NCBI RefSeq assembly: GCF_026247885.1
Contig: NZ_CP110921.1
Coordinates: 1,855,001-1,919,000, forward strand
Source of the DNA: Methylococcus mesophilus
GTDB lineage: Bacteria; Pseudomonadota; Gammaproteobacteria; Methylococcales; Methylococcaceae
DNA: 64,000 nt
Direction: 5' to 3'
The notes beneath the pieces are model-generated. The model had not been told where the DNA came from. It saw nothing but the letters and a program-made list of their open reading frames with translations, and did no database searches. The position numbers and the translations under genes were made by a program. This document shows, piece by piece, positions 61,088 to 64,000 of the stretch (position 1 is its first letter; every line of letters starts with the position of its first letter).

Positions 61088-62893
61088 GTGTCCGACCCTT
61101 TTGGCTTTCTCGACGCAATTTTCGGCGGCGGCGGTGGCGGTGGCTACTCCTCGACGCAGGGCGGGCCGCGACTCGATCAGGGCTTCGCACCGGTCGCGGG
61201 ATGGATGGTCGGTCAGGCATTTGCCGATGCTGGCCCGGTCGGGCAGTACTTGGGAATGCTGTACGGCTCCCCAGGCACGGGCATACCACGCGTCGAGTGG
61301 GGGACGGACTACGCAAGCCAGGTGGACTACGGCGACTACCTCGATTTCACCCAGTCGCAGGTGTTTGCGGACTCCCCTGACTACAGTGCCAGCGTGCGGG
61401 TGGTGGATACCTCCGACTCGGCGCCGTCGCGGCCCGCCGAGCCTCGAACTCTCGAGGTACTTGATCGGGGGGACTCCGGGGCAGTCCCGGCGGCAGAACC
61501 GATAGAAGTGGTGCATGTCTTTGGCACCCCGCCGGATCGCCCCAGCAAGAACGACTGGTTCGAGAGTTTTCTCTCGACGCCGCGGAACAACACGTTCTCC
61601 GGAGGGGAGATCAAGCTTTGGGTGGACAATCCGCTACCGCGTCCACCGCGCCCCCCGCGACCGCAACGCTCCGCTGGCCGCAAAGGGTCGCCTGTGGAAA
61701 CTACCAGCCCGCTCCCGGAACTGCCGCCACCTGAGCGCGACCCAGTGGACAGCGGGCCGTACTTCAATGTCGAGGGGACGCCGCTGACCGTCCCTGGCAG
61801 CGACCAGGCCACCAACCCGTGGATGTCAGACGCTGCCGTTCCGGAGCGGTTCCTGCCCTGGGGATCGTGGGACCGCCCCGAGAACAAGCCCTCGCCGCGT
61901 TGGGAGCGGGGAGACACCGGCAGGATCGAAGCCGTCCCTACCGTACCGGTCGAACGCAGTTTCTGGAGCCGTGGCGGCACCGGGCTGGCCGCGGGCGCAG
62001 TGACCGCCGGCCTCGGCGTGGCCGCGTTGATGTGGTGGAATCCGGTCGGCTGGGTTGCGCTCGGGACGGCATTGGCGATCGCCGGCGGCGTGGCAGCAAC
62101 GACCGCCAGTGCGGTCGAGCTTACCGCATCCTACAGCGGCGCCACATCCCTGGAGCAGGATGCTGAGATGAACCGGGCGATCTCGGCAACCCTCGGGTAC
62201 AGCTCGCCCGGCGGAGTCATCGGGAGTGTGTTGGGCACCGTTGTCGCCGATGACCCTCAGGAGGGGTTTGCACAGGGCGCCCTGTGGGGGGGGCTGACCG
62301 AAGGCGTGACCAGTCTCCCCGGCGCACTGCGCGCCGTGCCTGGACTGTGGCGCGCAGCCCTGCCCTGGACGAAATCCCTCCTGCTAACGCCATTCTGGTT
62401 TTTCATGTCAGCGGGCGGCGGTGGAGGCCGTGCCCGCTCGTTGGCCCGGGTGTTCGCCGCGCAGGGCCGGATCGCATCCCGGGTTCGCAGTGTTGAGTAC
62501 CTGGGTACGACGCCGCTGCTGGAGCGCGACGCCGACTGGGCTCGATTCCAGGTCTTTGCAACCCGAACCCGCAACGAGTCCGTCTTCCGAATTACCTATG
62601 CGAACGGCCAGCAGCGGATCGTGCTCGCCGACCGCGCCCAGCCGACCGGCCGGGCAATCTTGGAAGCCAAATACGGCGACATGGGCCAGATGTGGAACCC
62701 GACCCGTGAGGCCCACATCATCGGCCAAGCCAACAACTACCTCGACATAGCCACGGTGACCGGCGGCAGGGTCGGCTACCTCGTCAGCACCGAACGCGGC
62801 GCGTATCGACTCACGCAGCGATTCGGGCTGGAGTTCCCGGCGGAGATGGCGTCGGGGCAGCTGTGGATCGACTGGGTGCCGTGGCGGCGGTAG
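61088..62893 (+). CDS. Modular Gly/Pro-rich protein with C-terminal REase-fold nuclease domain (putative toxin)
   Basis: 601 aa from the GTG at 61088 (GGAG upstream). Regions: Gly-rich N-terminus (DAIFGGGGGGGYSS), acidic/aromatic segment, Pro/Arg/Ser-rich linker (residues about 180-260), hydrophobic alanine/glycine segment (GLAAGAVTAGLGVAALMWW, WVALGTALAIAGGVAATTAS), a second hydrophobic segment near residue 430, and a C-terminal domain, about 470-601. The last shows the PD-(D/E)xK pattern: IVLADRAQPTG, AILEAKYGDMG, and IGQANNYLDIA, as in REase-fold polymorphic-toxin domains. No immunity gene is recognised beside it. Confidence 0.6.
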   Translation: MSDPFGFLDAIFGGGGGGGYSSTQGGPRLDQGFAPVAGWMVGQAFADAGPVGQYLGMLYGSPGTGIPRVEWGTDYASQVDYGDYLDFTQSQVFADSPDYSASVRVVDTSDSAPSRPAEPRTLEVLDRGDSGAVPAAEPIEVVHVFGTPPDRPSKNDWFESFLSTPRNNTFSGGEIKLWVDNPLPRPPRPPRPQRSAGRKGSPVETTSPLPELPPPERDPVDSGPYFNVEGTPLTVPGSDQATNPWMSDAAVPERFLPWGSWDRPENKPSPRWERGDTGRIEAVPTVPVERSFWSRGGTGLAAGAVTAGLGVAALMWWNPVGWVALGTALAIAGGVAATTASAVELTASYSGATSLEQDAEMNRAISATLGYSSPGGVIGSVLGTVVADDPQEGFAQGALWGGLTEGVTSLPGALRAVPGLWRAALPWTKSLLLTPFWFFMSAGGGGGRARSLARVFAAQGRIASRVRSVEYLGTTPLLERDADWARFQVFATRTRNESVFRITYANGQQRIVLADRAQPTGRAILEAKYGDMGQMWNPTREAHIIGQANNYLDIATVTGGRVGYLVSTERGAYRLTQRFGLEFPAEMASGQLWIDWVPWRR

Positions 62894-63648
62894 ACGCCCA
62901 CGGTCTGCATCCGAAATAGGTTCTGCAACCACGCCCGTCAGCAATGTTTGCGTAGGTTCCACGTAATTCAAACCGCCTCCGTCAGCCAGTCTTTAATTTG
63001 TATCATTTGCGCCCGCTACCGCGCTCTCTAATGCTATACCGTACCTGAGCTGTAAGCGGACTGCGTCCTTGCAACGCGCGCAATCCTACCTTTGGGCTTC
63101 CCTGCAATCCATCCCGACAAGGTGCCGGCGGCGTCCGTGCCGTCTGAGCTTGTGCTAATCGCCCACCGGCGAGCGGAGGCGGCGGGTGCTTGTGCCCCGC
63201 CGGTCCGGTCTACGCAAGGGGCGCGGGCTGTCGTGCCCGCCTAGTCTGACCGGCCGGCCCGGCTGCGCCCAGCGGGCCAGAAGGGCGCTATCCTTGCCTA
63301 AACCCGACCGGCTTCCCTGCCCGCCGCGCAATCTTTCATTTTTGATCCCCCCAAGCCCCCACGGGGGGATGTCGGCATATCCATGTGCCACTAACGGTGC
63401 ATGGGTCCCCAAAACAAAAAAACCGAAAAGAGAGAAAAAGCCTCGGTTGTTGCCAGGGCTGCGCGCGCAAGGGGTACGCTTCGCCAGTCGGGGGCGGCGG
63501 TTCTGTGCCGCGCATGACGATCCTGCGTGCCTGGATTCAATCGGTGGCTCTTCGGGGTGAGTTGACGGCGATCGACCCGCGAAGCTTGCCAAACAATGGG
63601 CATATTGATTACCGTACGGAAATCATAAGCAGCGACTCGGTCTTCCCC
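62894..63648. other. Non-coding region between the cassette and umuD-like gene
   Basis: About 755 bases. Short open frames exist but have poor codon structure and no ribosome sites. The stretch contains the right GC-rich repeat and a hairpin ATCCCCCC/GGGGGGAT (63345-63370). Nothing else is recognised. Confidence 0.6.
63223..63278 (+). repeat. Cassette-flanking GC-rich repeat, right copy
   Basis: Related to 59131-59185, same orientation. A further shared block (GAAGGGCGCTATCC-like) follows at 63279-63293 and occurs in different relative order left of the cassette near 59028. Confidence 0.65.
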
Positions 63649-64000
63649 ATGACTTCGATTCCTCGCGGCGGACTCCGCCCCGGCGCCGGCCGCCCGCGTG
63701 GCACCGGCGCCTTCGGCGAACCGACCACCCCTGTACGCATCCCCGAAAGCCGCTTGGCCGAGGTGCGGACGCTCATTGCTCGCCCTCGCCGGCCTGCCGC
63801 ACCGGAACTTGAATGGACAGGTGAACCGGACGCCAGCGCGCCGGGCTTGAGTCTTCCGCTGTTCGCCTCCCGCATCCAGGCCGGGTTTCCGTCTCCGGCG
63901 GATGATTACGTCGAAGGCAAGCTGGACCTCAACCAGCACCTGATCCGCAATCCGCCCGCCACCTTCTTCCTGCGGGTGCAGGGTGAATCCATGCTGGGGG
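63649..64000 (+). CDS. UmuD/LexA-family protein with N-terminal extension, truncated by window end
   Basis: 117 codons visible. The C-terminal S24 peptidase begins around FASRIQAGFPSPADDY, where the Ala-Gly cleavage site is in QAGF, and the catalytic serine is in VQGESMLG at the window edge. In front lies an extension with GRPRGTGAFGEPTTPVRIP, common to a LexA-like/UmuD subgroup, perhaps DNA-binding. It probably precedes a UmuC-like polymerase gene outside the window. Upstream are the YedK gene and the inserted cassette. Confidence 0.85.
   Translation, partial: MTSIPRGGLRPGAGRPRGTGAFGEPTTPVRIPESRLAEVRTLIARPRRPAAPELEWTGEPDASAPGLSLPLFASRIQAGFPSPADDYVEGKLDLNQHLIRNPPATFFLRVQGESMLG

Noticed and set aside
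63186-63560. Plus-strand frame of 124 codons as a possible immunity gene for the toxin-like protein
   Set aside because: No ribosome-binding site, Pro/Arg-rich composition typical of non-coding GC-rich DNA, and it runs through the repeat.

Overview
The window is GC-rich chromosomal DNA from a gammaproteobacterial methanotroph, most likely Methylococcus (inference). The supporting evidence is an H4MPT-type methylene dehydrogenase (mtdB) divergent from a cyclodeaminase-type cyclohydrolase (fchA), a cytochrome P460 of the kind known from methanotrophs and ammonia oxidisers, a DabA-type inorganic-carbon complex, and the gammaproteobacterial gene order tig-clpP-clpX-lon-hupB-ppiD.

Layout. 1-10.9 kb: amidotransferase/asparagine synthase and GT4 glycosyltransferase, a YeeZ-like SDR with oligoribonuclease, Ste24-like M48 protease with rsgA, two small cell-envelope proteins and an ATP-grasp enzyme. 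9-17.7 kb: the protein-quality-control block (ppiD, tRNA-Asp, tRNA-Val, hupB, lon, clpX, clpP, tig, tRNA-Leu). 17.8-27.6 kb: a translationally coupled CPBP protease/class II aldolase/secreted protein trio, cytochrome P460, a copper-type P1B ATPase, an FKBP lipoprotein, ycgN, a DUF2959 protein, a Nudix hydrolase, gluQRS, dksA and a cyclophilin. 27.7-37.2 kb: a five-gene operon of DabA plus four NuoL/NuoM-like membrane subunits. 37.4-42.2 kb: gltX, cysS, mtdB, fchA and a tRNA Pro-Arg-His-Lys array.

Accessory region. A 14-kb filamentous-phage (inovirus-type) prophage sits in the 3' end of tRNA-Lys. A 50-bp exact duplication of the tRNA end (42196-42245 and 56108-56157) defines its att sites. It carries an integrase, an HTH protein, a rolling-circle-type Rep, a GC-rich palindromic candidate origin, Zot (pI), pVI-, pIII- and coat-like proteins, two micro-ORFs, an internally duplicated protein in the usual ssDNA-binding-protein position, an early operon of small proteins, a divergent XRE repressor, and a cargo end. 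The cargo end holds a SLATT-type two-TM protein, a secreted repeat protein and a HigBA-like toxin-antitoxin pair.

Beyond attR lie a YdjM-like membrane hydrolase, a PUA-like unknown, an SNase-Excalibur nuclease, a YedK/HMCES-type protein and, at the window end, a truncated UmuD-like protein. Between YedK and UmuD sits a three-gene cassette bounded by related GC-rich repeats: a 92-aa protein, an HlyD-like adaptor with no visible membrane anchor, and a 601-aa glycine/proline-rich protein ending in a predicted REase-fold nuclease domain. I consider this cassette, together with the duplicated phage protein and the phage micro-ORFs, the least described content of the window.
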